Source of the DNA: Paraglomus occultum
Lineage: Eukaryota; Glomeromycota; Glomeromycetes; Paraglomerales; Paraglomeraceae
Direction of reading: 5' to 3'
Assembly (NCBI GenBank): GCA_910592205.1
Contig: CAJVPJ010000266.1
Location: forward strand, 1-31,419
DNA: 31,419 nucleotides
The position numbers and the translations under genes were made by a program. Positions 30,053 to 31,419 of the stretch are shown here, piece after piece (the first letter of the stretch is position 1; the number at the start of each line of letters is the position of its first letter). The notes beneath the pieces are model-generated. The model saw nothing but the letters and a program-made list of their open reading frames with translations, was not told the origin of the DNA and did not search any database.

Positions 30053-31419
30053 TTATGCATCTCTGTTAAAATATAGAGATGTTAAAAACGAATTTGACTC
30101 CAGAGCCTTTGCCAATGCTGTTGCTCCTGTATTTCCTATTCGATTATATCTTAGGTTTAGAGATGTTAAAGAAGAATTTGATTCCAGAGACTTTGCCAAT
30201 GCTGTCACTCCTGTATCTCCTATTTGATTCTTTTGAAGACTTAGAGATGTTAAAGAAGAATTTGATTCCAGAGCATTTGCCAATGCTGTTGCTCCTGTAT
30301 CTCCTATTTGATTCTGGTCTAGATCTAGAGATGTTAAAGAAGAATTTGACTCCAGAGCCTTTGCCAATGCTGTTGCTCCTGTATATCCTATTCCATTACT
30401 CTGAAGATTTAGAGATGTTAAAGAAGAATTTGATTCCAGAGCATTTGCCAATGCTGTTGCTCCTGTATCTCCTATTTCATTACTCTGAAAATTTAGAGAT
30501 GTCAAAGAAGAATTTGATTCCAAAGCCTTTGCCAATGCTGTTGCTCCTGTAGCTCTTATTTGATTCTGGTTTAGATTTAGAGATGTTAAAGAAGAATTTG
30601 ATTCCAGAGCCTTTGCCAATGCTGTTGCTCCTGTATTTCCTACTTCATTACTCTGAAGATTTAAAGATGTTAAAAAAAAATTTAATTTCAAAGCCTTTGC
30701 CAATGCTGTTGCTCCTATATCTCCTATTTTATTTAAACATAGATTTAGAGATGTTAAAAAAGAATTTGTTTCCAAAGTCTTTGCCAATGCTGTTGCTCCT
30801 GTATCTCCTATTTCATTTGAACCTAGGTCTAGAGATGTTAATATTAAAGAAGAATTTACTTCCAGAGCCTTTGCCAATGCTGTTGCTCCTGTACCTCCTA
30901 TTTTGTTAAGATGAAGATCTAGAGATGTTAATATTAAAGAAGAATTTAATTTCAAAGCCTTTGCCAATGCTGTTGCTCCTGTATTTCCTACTTCATTACG
31001 CTGAAGATTTAAAGATGTTAAAGAAGAATTTAATTCCAGAGCCTTTGCCAATGCTGTTGCTCCTATATCTCCTATTCGATTCCAGTCTAGCTCTAGAAAT
31101 GTTAAAGAAGAATTTGATTCCAGAGCTTTTGCCAGTGCTGTTGCTCCTATATCTCCTATTTCATTTAAATATAGATTTAGAGATGTTATAGATAAATTTG
31201 ATTCCAAAGCCTTTCCCAATGCTGTTGCTCCTGTATCTCCTATTTGATTCTGGTCTAGATCTAGAGATGTTAAAGAAGAATTTGATTCCAGAGCCTTTGC
31301 CAATGCTGTTGCTCCTGTAGCTCCTATTTCATTACTCTGAAAATTTAGAGATGTTAAAGAAGAATTTGATTCCAGAGCCTTTGCCAATGCTGTTGCTCCT
31401 GTATTTCCTACTTCATTAC
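30053..31419 (-). CDS. leucine-rich repeat protein (ribonuclease-inhibitor-like), 5' end outside window
   Basis: Open for the entire distance from the right edge to TAA at 30053; no start is visible, so the N-terminus lies beyond the window. The visible 450-odd residues consist wholly of 28-residue LRRs of the type LTSLxLxxNxIG-x-T followed by GATALAKALESNS, 15 full units plus partial ones at both ends. This is the ribonuclease-inhibitor class (LxxLxLxxNxI, longer helical second half). Two units have 30 residues through a repeated ATATTA (SLILTSL). The C-terminus is a short YFNRDA without a capping domain. The 84-bp DNA units are almost identical, pointing to recent tandem expansion. There is no intron in the repeats. 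Likely a protein-binding horseshoe; an effector or NLR-type N-terminal domain could lie outside the window. Confidence 0.95.
   Translation of the reverse strand, partial: NEVGNTGATALAKALESNSSLTSLNFQSNEIGATGATALAKALESNSSLTSLDLDQNQIGDTGATALGKALESNLSITSLNLYLNEIGDIGATALAKALESNSSLTFLELDWNRIGDIGATALAKALELNSSLTSLNLQRNEVGNTGATALAKALKLNSSLILTSLDLHLNKIGGTGATALAKALEVNSSLILTSLDLGSNEIGDTGATALAKTLETNSFLTSLNLCLNKIGDIGATALAKALKLNFFLTSLNLQSNEVGNTGATALAKALESNSSLTSLNLNQNQIRATGATALAKALESNSSLTSLNFQSNEIGDTGATALANALESNSSLTSLNLQSNGIGYTGATALAKALESNSSLTSLDLDQNQIGDTGATALANALESNSSLTSLSLQKNQIGDTGVTALAKSLESNSSLTSLNLRYNRIGNTGATALAKALESNSFLTSLYFNRDA
30080..31419. repeat. 84-bp tandem repeat array (coding)
   Basis: About 16 tandem copies of an 84-bp unit with the core TTTGCCAATGCTGTTGCTCC, running off the right edge. 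Two units, near 30840 and 30930, carry an extra six bases (ATATTA). The opposite strand stays open across many units because the repeat lacks antisense stops; this is a by-product. Confidence 0.95.

Noticed and set aside
30079-31191. Plus-strand open frames opposite the LRR array (LPMLLLLYLLF-type repeats)
   Set aside because: They exist only because the 84-bp LRR unit lacks stops on the other strand; all the codon and motif evidence is on the minus strand.
30080-31419. CRISPR-like regular repeats
   Set aside because: The units are contiguous and coding with no unique spacers; this is an LRR gene.

Overview
The window looks like a piece of AT-rich fungal nuclear genome, most likely from an early-diverging lineage of the Mucoromycota type, with arbuscular-mycorrhizal fungi (Glomeromycotina) as my best guess. 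The reasons are: dense short GT-AG introns (about 70-220 bp, mostly GTGAGT or GTAAGT donors), fungal housekeeping genes, and members of families that are hugely expanded in such genomes (a tyrosine-kinase-like protein kinase, Sel1-repeat, MATH/BTB and 28-residue leucine-rich repeat proteins). The taxonomic placement is inference; no marker gene proves it.

Layout, left to right. 0-1.2 kb: a small pogo-like MITE and the dead remains of a protein kinase. 1.6-4.2 kb: two convergent mitochondrial genes, ATP12 (F1-ATPase assembly, 5 exons, +) and mS35/RSM24 (mitoribosomal small subunit, 3 exons, -), with only 43 bases between their stop codons. 4.2-6.6 kb: gene-poor. 6.6-7.6 kb: a membrane-anchored Sel1-repeat protein (-). 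7.6-13.4 kb: a poor region with uncertain coding fragments, a 785-bp foldback element with arms near 290 bp, a decayed orphan gene and one possible small two-exon gene. 13.5-16.9 kb: a small coiled-coil gene (-), divergently paired with MDM35/TRIAP1 (+), unresolved membrane-protein-like segments, and the 8-exon GPI2/PIG-C gene (-). 17.4-20.7 kb: an NAD(P)-dependent reductase of the dihydroflavonol-reductase-like extended SDR family (+) convergent with a MATH-BTB-BACK gene (-). 20.8-23.8 kb: mostly non-coding, with two coding-like fragments. 23.8-26.1 kb: a four-CBS/PB1 tail-anchored protein like fission-yeast Mug70 (-). 26.1-30.0 kb: mostly non-coding with a few doubtful short frames. 30.05 kb to the end: a leucine-rich repeat gene (-) that runs off the right edge.

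The recognisable genes do not form one pathway. Three serve mitochondria (ATP12, mS35, MDM35), one starts GPI-anchor synthesis in the ER, one is a reductase, one is a probable cullin-3 adaptor and one a CBS/PB1 membrane protein. They sit as compact islands whose ends are occupied by fast-evolving repeat or kinase families and small inverted-repeat elements. Splice junctions below were reconstructed by eye from frame continuity plus GT/AG sites; phases close exactly for ATP12, mS35, MDM35, PIG-C, the reductase and the CBS/PB1 gene, and fail to close by one base at one junction of the BTB gene. I found no convincing novel multi-gene system; the foldback element with an arm-to-arm open frame and the decayed orphan gene are the least explained pieces.
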